A stretch of DNA of 64,000 bases from assembly GCF_030386795.1 (NCBI RefSeq), contig NZ_JANUQM010000014.1, positions 124,001-188,000 of the forward strand, written 5' to 3'. The notes under the pieces were generated by a model. That model did not search any database, had not been told where the DNA came from, and worked only from the letters and a program-made list of their open reading frames with translations. This document shows, one piece after another, positions 57,301-64,000 of this stretch (its first letter is position 1; the number at the start of each line of letters is the position of its first letter). The stretch is from Streptomyces sp. S.PNR 29 (GTDB lineage Bacteria; Actinomycetota; Actinomycetes; Streptomycetales; Streptomycetaceae). A program made the translations under genes and the position numbers.

Positions 57301-58067
57301 AACCGGCGGGGCTCATGGCCGAGTACGGCCCGCACCAGATGGTGCCGCCCTCGCCCCCCGCCGAGGGGGAGGAACTCCCCGAGGATCCGGAGCACCCGCG
57401 CAACCAGCCGAAGCCTTTCGTCCGCGCCGAGCAGGAGAAGCGGCTGAAGGCGGCCGAACGCGCGTACCAGCAGCTCGGCAAGGTCAACCCGCTCGCCCTG
57501 GAGGAGTTCGCGGCGCTGGAGGAGCGTCACAAGTTCCTCAGCGAGCAACTGGAGGACCTGAAGAAGACCCGCGCCGACCTGCTCCAGGTCGTCAAGGAGG
57601 TCGACGAGCGCGTCGAGCAGGTCTTCACCGAGGCCTACCGGGACACCGCCCGCGAGTTCGAGGGCGTGTTCAGCCGGCTGTTCCCGGGTGGCGAGGGACG
57701 GCTGGTCCTGACCGATCCCGACAACATGCTCACCACGGGCGTGGACGTCGAGGCCCGGCCGCCGGGCAAGAAGGTCAAGCGGCTCTCCCTGCTCTCCGGC
57801 GGTGAGCGCTCACTGACCGCCGTGGCCATGCTCGTGTCGATCTTCAAGGCGCGGCCCAGCCCGTTCTACGTCATGGACGAGGTCGAGGCGGCGCTCGACG
57901 ACACCAACCTGCAGCGGCTGATCCGGATCATGCAGGAGCTGCAGGAGACCTCGCAGCTGATCGTGATCACGCACCAGAAGCGCACGATGGAGGTCGCCGA
58001 CGCGCTGTATGGCGTGTCCATGCAGGGCGACGGTGTGTCGAAGGTCATCTCCCAGCGCCTCCGCTAG
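54393..58067 (+). CDS. smc: Chromosome segregation protein SMC
   Basis: A 1224-residue condensin subunit. GTG 54393 gives HLKALTLRGFKSFASATTLR. Walker A is GPNGSGKSN at 31-39. Two long coiled coils (~165-500 and ~700-1000) flank the hinge at ~505-690. The ABC signature is LLSGGERSLTAVAM, and the Walker B segment is VMDEVEAALDDTN near the C-terminus. It has an unusually long Ala/Gly/Pro/Thr insert in the hinge (residues ~571-627, GAPEDTHTDAGTAAGAVTAH...). No ScpA/B genes are near. It works with ParB and ScpAB in folding and segregating chromosomes, needed for sporulation septa. Confidence 0.95.
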   Translation: MHLKALTLRGFKSFASATTLRFEPGITCVVGPNGSGKSNVVDALSWVMGEQGAKSLRGGKMEDVIFAGTTGRPPLGRAEVSLTIDNSDGALPIEYSEVTITRIMFRNGGSEYQINGDTCRLLDIQELLSDSGIGREMHVIVGQGQLDSVLHADPMGRRAFIEEAAGVLKHRKRKEKALRKLDAMQANLARVQDLTDELRRQLKPLGRQAAVARRAAVIQADLRDARLRLLADDLVRLREALQAEIADEAALKERKEAAEQELKKALQREALLEDEVRQLTPRLQRAQQTWYELSQLAERVRGTISLADARVKSATSAPVEERRGRDPEDLEREAARIREQEAELEAALEAAERALEDTVAHRAELERELAQEERRLKDAARAIADRREGLARLKGQVGAARSRAAAAQAEIERLAAARDEAQERAVAAQEEYEALQAEVDGLDAGDQELAEQHEAAKRQLAEAEAALTAAREAATAVERKRAATQARHETLAMGLRRKDGTGALLTAKERLSGLLGPAAELLTVTHGYEVPLAAAFGAAADAVAVTTPSAAADAIRLLRKQDAGRAALLLAGAPEDTHTDAGTAAGAVTAHSPRTGAATATAPTGPGNGPGVKAPDASEEPHPAGHPFAADLVRGPSDLMPAVRRLLRGIVVVNTLEDAEDLVYTRPDLTAVTAEGDLLGAHFAQGGSAGAPSLLEVQASVDEAAAELEELAVRCEELTAEQSTAAERRTECAALVEELGERRRAADREKSSVAQQLGRLAGQARGAAGEAERSAAAATRAQEALDTALAEVEELAERLAVAEEMPIEEEPDTSVRDRLAADGANARQTEMEARLQVRTHEERVKGLAGRADSLDRAARAEREARARAEQRRARLRHEAAVAEAVASGARQLLAHVEVSLARAEQERTAAEAAKARREQELARARAEGRDLKAELDKLTDSVHRGEVLGAEKRLRIEQLETKALEELGVEPAGLMAEYGPHQMVPPSPPAEGEELPEDPEHPRNQPKPFVRAEQEKRLKAAERAYQQLGKVNPLALEEFAALEERHKFLSEQLEDLKKTRADLLQVVKEVDERVEQVFTEAYRDTAREFEGVFSRLFPGGEGRLVLTDPDNMLTTGVDVEARPPGKKVKRLSLLSGGERSLTAVAMLVSIFKARPSPFYVMDEVEAALDDTNLQRLIRIMQELQETSQLIVITHQKRTMEVADALYGVSMQGDGVSKVISQRLR

Positions 58068-58181
58068 TGCGTGTGGTCTACACCGGTCTCGACCTGCGTC
58101 TCTGAGAAGCATCTTCAAAAATCTTCAACTCTTGAACACAAGGCCGTTACGGGTAGCTGAAAGTTCACAGCACGCGGCCTA

Positions 58182-58245
58182 TTGACTTCGAAACTTGAAG
58201 GCATAGTCTCTGCAACGTTGCTTTTACCTTCAGGTACCTTCAGGT
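58182..58245 (+). promoter_or_regulatory. glcP: glcP promoter region with palindrome and tandem 10-bp repeats
   Basis: Possible -35 TTGACT (58182-58187) and -10 TAGTCT (58204-58209) lie 16 bases apart. They are followed by the perfect palindrome GCAACGTTGC (58212-58221), similar to LacI/GalR-family half-sites, and by two tandem copies of ACCTTCAGGT (58226-58245). The GTG of glcP lies 56 bases further. CTTCAA/CTTGAA motifs are repeated upstream between 58110 and 58200. Confidence 0.55.
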
Positions 58246-58301
58246 GGACCTCGAAGGGCTGACCCCATCCGGCAGCGTTGCCGGTGGCCCGAGGAGTACA
58301 C

Positions 58302-59720
58302 GTGACCAGCACAGCGCAGGCACCCAAGTCAGGAGCCAGGACGGCTCACCCCGATCATCTCGGGCACGTCATCTTCATCGCGGCGGCGGCCGCGATGGGC
58401 GGCTTCCTCTTCGGCTACGACAGTTCCGTGATCAACGGTGCCGTCGAGGCGATCCGGGACCGCTACGACATCGGCTCCGCGGCGCTGGCCCAGGTCATCG
58501 CCATCGCACTGATCGGCTGCGCCGTCGGCGCCGCGACCGCCGGCCGCATAGCCGACCGCATAGGCCGCATCCGGTGCATGCAGATCGCCGCGGCCCTCTT
58601 CACGGTCAGCGCCGTCGGCTCGGCCCTGCCCTTCTCGCTGTACGACCTCGCCTTCTGGCGCGTCGTCGGCGGCTTCGCCATCGGCATGGCCTCCGTGATC
58701 GGCCCCGCCTACATCGCCGAGGTCGCCCCGCCCGCCTACCGCGGCCGCCTCGGCTCCTTCCAGCAGGCCGCGATCGTCGTCGGCATCGCGGTGTCGCAGC
58801 TGGTCAACTGGGGTCTGCTGAACGCCGCCGACGGCGACCAGCGCGGCACCCTGATGGGCCTTGAGGCCTGGCAGCTCATGCTCGGCGTCATGGTCGTCCC
58901 GGCCGTCCTCTACGGCCTGCTCTCCTTCGCGATCCCCGAGTCCCCCCGCTTCCTGATCTCCGTCGGCAAGCAGGAGCGCGCCCGCGAGATCCTCGCCGAG
59001 GTCGAGGGCAAGGACGTCGACCTGGACGCCCGTGTCGCCGAGATCGAGTCCGCGATGCGGCGCGAGGAGAAGTCCAGCTTCAAGGACCTGCTCGGCGGCA
59101 GCTTCTTCTTCAAGCCGATCGTCTGGATCGGCATCGGCCTGTCGGTCTTCCAGCAGTTCGTCGGCATCAACGTCGCGTTCTACTACTCCTCGACGCTGTG
59201 GCAGTCGGTCGGCGTCGACCCGACGGACTCGTTCTTCTACTCCTTCACGACGTCGATCATCAACATCGTCGGCACCGTGATCGCGATGATCTTCGTGGAC
59301 CGCATCGGCCGCAAGCCGCTCGCGATCATCGGCTCGGTCGGCATGGTCGTCGGCCTGGCGCTGGAGGCCTGGGCGTTCTCCTACGACCTCGTCGGCGGCA
59401 AGCTGCCGGCCACCCAGGGCTGGGTCGCCCTGATCGCCGCCCACATCTTCGTCCTCTTCTTCGCCCTGTCCTGGGGCGTGGTCGTCTGGGTCATGCTCGG
59501 CGAGATGTTCCCGAACAAGATCCGCGCCGCGGCCCTGGGCGTGGCCGCCTCCGCGCAGTGGATCGCCAACTGGGCCATCACCGCGAGCTTCCCGTCGCTG
59601 TCCGACTGGAACCTCTCCGCGACCTACGTCATCTACACGGTCTTCGCGGCGCTCTCCATCCCCTTCGTCCTGAAGTTCGTGACGGAGACGAAGGGCAAGG
59701 CGCTGGAGGAGATGGGCTGA
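58302..59720 (+). CDS. glcP: Major facilitator sugar transporter, glucose permease GlcP
   Basis: A 472-residue, 12-helix sugar/H+ symporter. GTG 58302 follows GAGGAG. Sugar-porter signatures are GGFLFGYDSSVINGAV, ADRIGRIRCMQ, PESPRFLISVGKQERAR, VFQQFVGINVAFYYSSTLW, VDRIGRKPLA and PFVLKFVTETKGKALEEMG. The length and place match GlcP1, the main glucose uptake system of Streptomyces and a contributor to glucose repression through glucose kinase. Expression in the known species is glucose-inducible. Confidence 0.93.
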   Translation: MTSTAQAPKSGARTAHPDHLGHVIFIAAAAAMGGFLFGYDSSVINGAVEAIRDRYDIGSAALAQVIAIALIGCAVGAATAGRIADRIGRIRCMQIAAALFTVSAVGSALPFSLYDLAFWRVVGGFAIGMASVIGPAYIAEVAPPAYRGRLGSFQQAAIVVGIAVSQLVNWGLLNAADGDQRGTLMGLEAWQLMLGVMVVPAVLYGLLSFAIPESPRFLISVGKQERAREILAEVEGKDVDLDARVAEIESAMRREEKSSFKDLLGGSFFFKPIVWIGIGLSVFQQFVGINVAFYYSSTLWQSVGVDPTDSFFYSFTTSIINIVGTVIAMIFVDRIGRKPLAIIGSVGMVVGLALEAWAFSYDLVGGKLPATQGWVALIAAHIFVLFFALSWGVVVWVMLGEMFPNKIRAAALGVAASAQWIANWAITASFPSLSDWNLSATYVIYTVFAALSIPFVLKFVTETKGKALEEMG

Positions 59721-59874
59721 TCCGCAGCCCGGCCCCACAGCTCGGGGAGGAGGGCCAAGTCCCCGCTGCCCCTCTCCCCGTCACCACGCCGCCGCCCCGC
59801 CCCGGCCACTGCCCGGGCCGGGGCGGCGGTGTCGTACGACCCGATGCCGCAGCGAGGCCCCGATGCCCGGCGCG

Positions 59875-60846
59875 TCACCCCTCCAGCCGGGGCAGCACCC
59901 CCTCCGTGAACAGCCGCAGACTCCGCCACCCCTCCGCCACCGGCATCCCGCCCGACAGCGGATGCAGCACATAGGAGTCGTGCCCCAGCGCCACGCACTC
60001 GTCCGGGGTGAGGATCCGGTACACGCCCTCGGTGCGCAGCTCGTCCACGGTCGTGGCCGCCGACCTCACCGCCGACCGGATGCCTCCCGACTGCCACGAG
60101 GCGTACGTCCGGGCCTCGTGCAGGAAGTGCTCGCCGTACTCGGCCCAGGCCCGGTCCGGGTCCTCGGCGATGTGCAGCAGCGGCGTCCGTACCGCGGGCA
60201 TCATGGTCCAGCCCTCGGTGCCGTACTCGGCGAGCCGCTCCTTGTAGTAGGTCTCCAGCTCCGGCAGGTGCGCGCTGGGGAAGAAGGGCAGGCCGAGACG
60301 GGCGGCCCGGCGGGCGGCGGGCTTGGAGGAGCCGCCGACCAGGAGCAGGGGGTGCGGCTCGGTGAACGGGCGAGGCGTGACCCGTACCGTGCGGCCCCGG
60401 TACGCGAACGGCTCGCCCGTCCAGGCCTTGAGCAGCGTCTCCAGCAGCTCGTCCTGGAGCCTGCCGCGCAGCTGCCACTCCACACCGAACTGGGCGTACT
60501 CCTCGCGCCGGTACCCGATCCCGGCGACCGTCACCAGCCGACCCCCGCTCAGCAGGTCCAGCACCGCGATGTCCTCGGCCAGCCGCAGCGGATCGTGCAG
60601 CGGGCCGATGACCGCCGAGACCGTCACCGAGATCCGGCGGGTCGCCCCGAAGACCGCGCCCGCGAAGGCGAACGGCGACGGCAGCCAGTTGTTGCCGGCC
60701 CCGTGGTGTTCCTCGGTCTGGACGGTGGTGAGGCCGTGCTCGTCGGCGTACGCGGCCATCTCCAGAGCCGCCCGGTAGCGCGCGCCGAGCGCGGCGGGGG
60801 TGGCGCCGGGTGCGACGAGGTTGAAACGTACGACCGTGACGGGCAT
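59875..60846 (-). CDS. LLM-class flavin-dependent oxidoreductase
   Basis: A 323-residue luciferase-like TIM-barrel monooxygenase (MPVTVVRFNLVAPGATPAAL, TEEHHGAGNNWLPSPFAFAG, AEDIAVLDLLSGGRLVTVAG, PRPFTEPHPLLLVGGSSKPA). It binds FMN or F420; which is not settled. ATG 60846 follows GAAAGGGG. It faces glcP convergently. Confidence 0.85.
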   Translation of the reverse strand: MPVTVVRFNLVAPGATPAALGARYRAALEMAAYADEHGLTTVQTEEHHGAGNNWLPSPFAFAGAVFGATRRISVTVSAVIGPLHDPLRLAEDIAVLDLLSGGRLVTVAGIGYRREEYAQFGVEWQLRGRLQDELLETLLKAWTGEPFAYRGRTVRVTPRPFTEPHPLLLVGGSSKPAARRAARLGLPFFPSAHLPELETYYKERLAEYGTEGWTMMPAVRTPLLHIAEDPDRAWAEYGEHFLHEARTYASWQSGGIRSAVRSAATTVDELRTEGVYRILTPDECVALGHDSYVLHPLSGGMPVAEGWRSLRLFTEGVLPRLEG

Positions 60847-60981
60847 GGGAACGCCCCTTTCGCCGGGCGGGTGGCAGGGGACATTAGCTGACGGTACGTC
60901 AGATATCCAGACCGTGCCCTTCTGCCCTTTGGAGGAAGCAACGAGGTGCCTCAGGGGTCCATGGCTGATACTGGACGGGTT

Positions 60982-62193
60982 ATGGACATCGTCATCCTTG
61001 CTGTAGTCATCGCCGTGGTCGTGCTCGGCGCGCTCGGCGGGCTCGTCATCGGCAGCCGCCGGAAGAAGTCGCCGCCTCCGCCGCCACCCGCCGCGCCCGA
61101 CATCACCGCCCCCCCGGCCGAGCCGCATGTCGGCGACGAGGCCGAGACACCGCGCGAGGAACCTCGCCGGACGATAGAGGAGGTGGACCTTCCGGGTGGC
61201 CCGGGCGGCGTGACCGTCGAGGAGCCGCCCTCCGTCGAAGAGCTCGTGGCCCCTCCGATCGAGGTCCCCGAGCCCACCGCCGGCCGCCTGGTCCGGCTCC
61301 GTGCCCGCCTGTCCCGCTCGCAGAACGCCCTCGGCAAGGGCCTGCTCACCCTGCTGTCGCGCGAGCACCTCGACGAGGAGACCTGGGAGGAGATCGAGGA
61401 CACGCTGCTCACCGCCGACGTCGGCGTACAGCCCACCCAGGAACTGGTGGAGCAGCTGCGCGAGCGTGTGAAGGTGCTCGGCACCCGCACGCCGGACGAG
61501 CTGCGCGGCCTGCTCCGCGAGGAGCTGATCAAGCTGGTCGGCCCCGACCTGGACCGCACGGTCAGGACCGAGCCCGAGACGAGCAAGCCCGGCATCGTGA
61601 TGGTCGTCGGCGTCAACGGCACCGGCAAGACCACCACCACCGGCAAGCTCGCCCGGGTGCTGGTGGCCGACGGCCGCAGTGTCGTCCTCGGTGCCGCCGA
61701 CACCTTCCGCGCCGCCGCCGCCGACCAGCTGCAGACCTGGGGCGAGCGGGTCGGTGCCCATACCGTGCGCGGCCCGGAGGGCGGTGACCCGGCCTCCGTC
61801 GCCTTCGACGCGGTCAAGGAGGGCAAGGAGATCGGCGCCGACGTCGTCCTCATCGACACCGCCGGGCGCCTGCACACCAAGACCGGGCTCATGGACGAGC
61901 TCGGCAAGGTCAAGCGCGTGGTCGAGAAGCATGCCCCGCTGGACGAGGTGCTGCTCGTGCTCGACGCCACCACGGGCCAGAACGGCCTGGTCCAGGCCCG
62001 TGTCTTCGCCGAGGTCGTCGACATCACGGGCATCGTGCTCACCAAGCTGGACGGCACGGCCAAGGGCGGCATCGTGGTCGCCGTGCAGCGCGAGCTGGGC
62101 GTGCCGGTCAAGCTGGTCGGTCTCGGCGAGGGAGCCGACGACCTGGCGCCGTTCGAGCCGGAGGCGTTCGTTGACGCCCTTATCGGGGAGTGA
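60982..62193 (+). CDS. ftsY: Signal recognition particle receptor FtsY
   Basis: A 403-residue GTPase if started at ATG 60982 (MDIVILAVVIAVVVLGALGG). The N-terminus is a true membrane helix (3-24) followed by a basic RRKK and a proline/glutamate A-domain. The NG domain follows, with G1 GVNGTGKT (~211-218), GAADTFRAAAADQL, DTAGR (~292) and TKLDGTAKGG (~354). It docks SRP-ribosome complexes at the membrane. Earlier in-frame starts at ATG 60961 and GTG 60946 (the latter with GGAGG ten bases upstream) would add 7 or 12 residues. Confidence 0.94.
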   Translation: MDIVILAVVIAVVVLGALGGLVIGSRRKKSPPPPPPAAPDITAPPAEPHVGDEAETPREEPRRTIEEVDLPGGPGGVTVEEPPSVEELVAPPIEVPEPTAGRLVRLRARLSRSQNALGKGLLTLLSREHLDEETWEEIEDTLLTADVGVQPTQELVEQLRERVKVLGTRTPDELRGLLREELIKLVGPDLDRTVRTEPETSKPGIVMVVGVNGTGKTTTTGKLARVLVADGRSVVLGAADTFRAAAADQLQTWGERVGAHTVRGPEGGDPASVAFDAVKEGKEIGADVVLIDTAGRLHTKTGLMDELGKVKRVVEKHAPLDEVLLVLDATTGQNGLVQARVFAEVVDITGIVLTKLDGTAKGGIVVAVQRELGVPVKLVGLGEGADDLAPFEPEAFVDALIGE

Positions 62194-62222
62194 GCACCTC
62201 CGAACGTCCGCATGCCGCGGAC

Positions 62223-62260
62223 AAGCGCCCGCCCCCCGAGGCAACGGGGGACGGGCGCTT
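62223..62260. terminator. Terminator between ftsY and the Prim-Pol gene
   Basis: AAGCGCCCG (62223-62231) pairs with CGGGCGCTT (62252-62260), extended inward by CCCCC/GGGGG with one bulge. It lies between convergent stops and probably works for both. Confidence 0.85.
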
Positions 62261-62296
62261 CGCTGTGTGCGTCTCTCTGTCCGTTCTTCGTCCGCT

Positions 62297-62962
62297 CTAC
62301 GCCCGCGACCGGTGTGCCAGGTACGCCAGCGTCCCCAGCAGTAACCGGGCCGCCGGTGGCTTCGTCGCCGAGTCCAGGGCGGGCGGGCGCAGCCAGCGCA
62401 CCGGGCCGAGACCGCCGCGGTCGGAGGGCGGGGCCGTGATGTACGTACCCGGGCCGAGGCCGTGCAGGTCGAGGGCCGAGGGATCGTCCCAGCCCATGCG
62501 GTAGAGCAGCTCGGGCAGGCCGGCCGCGGCGCCGGGCGCGACGAAGAAGTGGACGCGGCCCTGAGGGGTCACGGTGACCGGACCGAGGGGGAGGCCCATG
62601 CGCTCCAGCCGGGTCAGGGCGCGTCGCCCGGCCGGCTCGGCCACCTCGATCACGTCGAAGGTCCGCCCGACCGGCAGCATCACCGAGGCGCCCGGGACCT
62701 CTCCCCAGGCCTCGGTCACCTGGTCCAGCGTCGCCCCCGCGGGGATCCGGGACGCGAAGCCGAGCGGATGAGCACCCGGCGCCCGGCAGTCGCGGCGGCC
62801 GCAGGAGCAGGCGCCCGCGGCGGCCCGCGCCCCCGGGACCACGTCCCACCCCCACAGTCCGGTGAACTCGGCCACGGCGGTGCACTCCGACGAGCGGCCG
62901 CGGCGGCGCGAGCCGGACCGGATGTCGCGGATCCCCCGGCTGCTGCCGATCGTGAAGCCCAT
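62297..62962 (-). CDS. Bifunctional DNA primase/polymerase (Prim-Pol) domain protein
   Basis: A 221-residue protein from ATG 62962 behind GGAGGGGG. It carries the N-terminal Prim-Pol (AEP) fold found in many actinobacterial plasmids and chromosomes (VAEFTGLWGWDVVPGARAAA, cysteines in CSCGRRDCRAPGAHPLG, MLPVGRTFDVIEVAEPAG, HFFVAPGAAAGLPELLYRMG). No helicase or translesion partner is fused. It is a stand-alone, conserved chromosomal gene divergent from nsdA; whether it primes DNA in vivo is unknown. Confidence 0.82.
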   Translation of the reverse strand: MGFTIGSSRGIRDIRSGSRRRGRSSECTAVAEFTGLWGWDVVPGARAAAGACSCGRRDCRAPGAHPLGFASRIPAGATLDQVTEAWGEVPGASVMLPVGRTFDVIEVAEPAGRRALTRLERMGLPLGPVTVTPQGRVHFFVAPGAAAGLPELLYRMGWDDPSALDLHGLGPGTYITAPPSDRGGLGPVRWLRPPALDSATKPPAARLLLGTLAYLAHRSRA

Positions 62963-63420
62963 GCCCCCTCCAACGGGTCCGACGCATCGCTGGTTACGCA
63001 GCGGACGCGGAGCGTGACTCTCTGTTCAGGTTCCTCTGTTTCCGCATCCCCGGAACCGAGCGGTCTAGACGGCGCCTTGCAGCGCTCGGGGTGGCATGTT
63101 CGGCGACGCGCGCCCCTGGATGCATCGCTTCGCCCGCCCCGGCCGTCCTGTGTCAAGTCAATCGCGCGAAGGCGATCGCGAGTTCATTCGAAGGGGTGGC
63201 GAATGGTGGCGTTTCCGGGTCAGCCGTGGCAGGGCGGGTGATCGTAGGATTACTGTGTGTGCACGAGTCCTGGGGGCACATGCACGTGTGGGTATGCCGG
63301 AGGCAAGTCGGCTTTCCGTTCGAAGGGTGGCAATCACCGGACGGGCGCCGCTGAACGGCGGCATTCTGATAGGGCTTGGCGCACTCAGCGACAAGTGGTC
63401 TCAGGGATGGGGGCGTTCCA
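62963..63420. other. Divergent intergenic region between Prim-Pol and nsdA genes
   Basis: A 458-base region with no supported gene. The part from 63170 to 63330 is AT-richer, with TAGGAT at 63245-63250 as a plausible -10 element for nsdA but no matching -35. Short GTGTGTGCAC and GCACATGCAC motifs follow it. Confidence 0.45.
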
Positions 63421-64000
63421 GTGAGCGGCAACGGCGATGGCGGGACGAGCGCTGGACACGTGACGCACACTGACAAGCGACCCAACGAACTGCTCACGTC
63501 CTGGTTCGTGCGCAGCGGCTGGTCCAAGGGCGAGCTCGCCCGGCAGGTCAACCGCCGGGCACGCCAGCTGGGCGCCAACCACATCTCCACGGACACCTCA
63601 CGCGTGCGTCGCTGGCTCGACGGCGAGAACCCGCGCGAGCCGATCCCCAGGATCCTGTCCGAACTGTTCTCGGAACGCTTCGGCGTCGTCGTCTCCATCG
63701 AGGACCTGGGCCTGCGCACCGCACGCCAGTCCCCGTCCACGACCGGCGTCGACCTGCCCTGGACGGGCCCGCAGACCGTGGCCCTGCTCAGCGAGTTCTC
63801 GCGCAGCGACCTGATGCTGGCGCGGCGCGGCTTCCTCGGAACCTCGCTGGCCCTCTCCGCGGGCCCGTCCCTCATCGAGCCCATGCAGCGCTGGCTCGTG
63901 CCCTCGCCCCCGGCCCCACGACCGGAACCGGATCCCGCACCGGCCACGCGCGCGCGTGGCCGCCTCTCCAAACCGGAGCTGGACCTCCTGGAGTCCACCA
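63421..64000 (+). CDS. nsdA: NsdA, negative regulator of development and antibiotic synthesis (5' part)
   Basis: The frame opens at GTG 63421 behind GGGGGCG (SGNGDGGTSAGHVTHTDKRP follows) and runs off the window at codon 193. The visible part has a helix-turn-helix-like segment (SWFVRSGWSKGELARQVNRR, TSRVRRWLDGENPREPIPRI) followed by a twin-arginine-like but internal RRGFLGTSLALSAG stretch. NsdA is a TPR-rich protein in Streptomyces that represses sporulation and actinorhodin; the TPR part is beyond the window. Recognition is from memory of the N-terminal sequence. Confidence 0.88.
   Translation, partial: MSGNGDGGTSAGHVTHTDKRPNELLTSWFVRSGWSKGELARQVNRRARQLGANHISTDTSRVRRWLDGENPREPIPRILSELFSERFGVVVSIEDLGLRTARQSPSTTGVDLPWTGPQTVALLSEFSRSDLMLARRGFLGTSLALSAGPSLIEPMQRWLVPSPPAPRPEPDPAPATRARGRLSKPELDLLEST

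Noticed and set aside
60847..62244. Antisense extension of the LLM oxidoreductase across ftsY
   Set aside because: The frame is open only because of high GC; the real gene starts at ATG 60846 with a good ribosome site.
1..64000. CRISPR arrays, prophage genes, intact insertion sequences
   Set aside because: No regularly spaced repeats, integrase, phage structural or transposase genes were seen anywhere in the window.

Overview
The window is about 64 kb of very GC-rich DNA (strong G/C bias at third codon positions, many GTG starts, AGGAG-type ribosome binding sites). It comes from a Streptomyces chromosome core. The gene order accB-accE, two tandem conservons, gltX, ndgR-leuCD, hupS, gpsA, ddl, thiLD, rpmB, recG, coaD, rpmF-rnc-mutM, smc, glcP, ftsY, nsdA matches what I remember of the S. 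coelicolor SCO5535-SCO5582 segment. That recall was not checked against a database.

Layout, left to right. 1-6.2 kb is accessory: the tail of a GT4 glycosyltransferase, a translationally coupled pair on the minus strand (HpnR-type radical SAM/B12 methylase and a DMT permease), a short-chain dehydrogenase and a secreted PL8 polysaccharide lyase. 6.3-8.2 kb holds the acyl-CoA carboxylase beta and epsilon subunits. 8.4-19 kb holds two complete conservons in tandem on the minus strand, each in the order cvnA sensor-kinase-like, cvnB roadblock, cvnC DUF742, cvnD small GTPase. 19.5-23.5 kb holds a small hypothetical gene, an FAH-family hydrolase overlapping gltX, a HAD phosphatase and five tRNAs alternating Gln/Glu. 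23.5-29.1 kb holds a MerR regulator divergent from a DUF4188 gene, ndgR divergent from leuCD, a small conserved gene and hupS (HU with an H1-like tail).

29.1-38.5 kb holds a small CSD-like gene, cofC, plsC-like and gpsA (overlapping), ddl, a DUF3515 lipoprotein, a stand-alone Lrp ligand-binding domain, thiL-thiD (overlapping), rpmB and a DAK2 kinase. 38.5-43.3 kb is a coupled two-gene operon encoding an HSP90-family ATPase and a 981-residue TPR protein. It sits between the DAK2 gene and recG and looks like the most accessory insert of the window. 43.4-50.8 kb holds recG, rsmD-coaD, a DivIVA-like coiled-coil protein, DUF177, rpmF, rnc and mutM. 50.8-64 kb holds an HxlR regulator divergent from a flavodoxin-fold reductase, a CAP-domain surface protein, acylphosphatase, a small coiled-coil protein, smc, the glucose permease glcP, an LLM flavin enzyme, ftsY, a Prim-Pol-domain protein and the start of nsdA.

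Most of the window is housekeeping: tRNA charging, leucine, thiamine and F420 synthesis, phospholipid and peptidoglycan precursors, ribosomal proteins, repair, SMC/FtsY and nucleoid proteins. Developmental or signalling genes are interleaved (conservons, ndgR, rnc/absB, hupS, nsdA). Items worth a second look are the HSP90-TPR pair and its odd 3' junction, evidence of gene conversion between the two cvnD genes, several clear operator palindromes in divergent promoters (ndgR/leuC, merR/DUF4188, hxlR/reductase), the glcP promoter repeats, an orphan HpnR, and a repeat-containing small protein upstream of the FAH gene. I saw no CRISPR array, prophage or intact insertion sequence.
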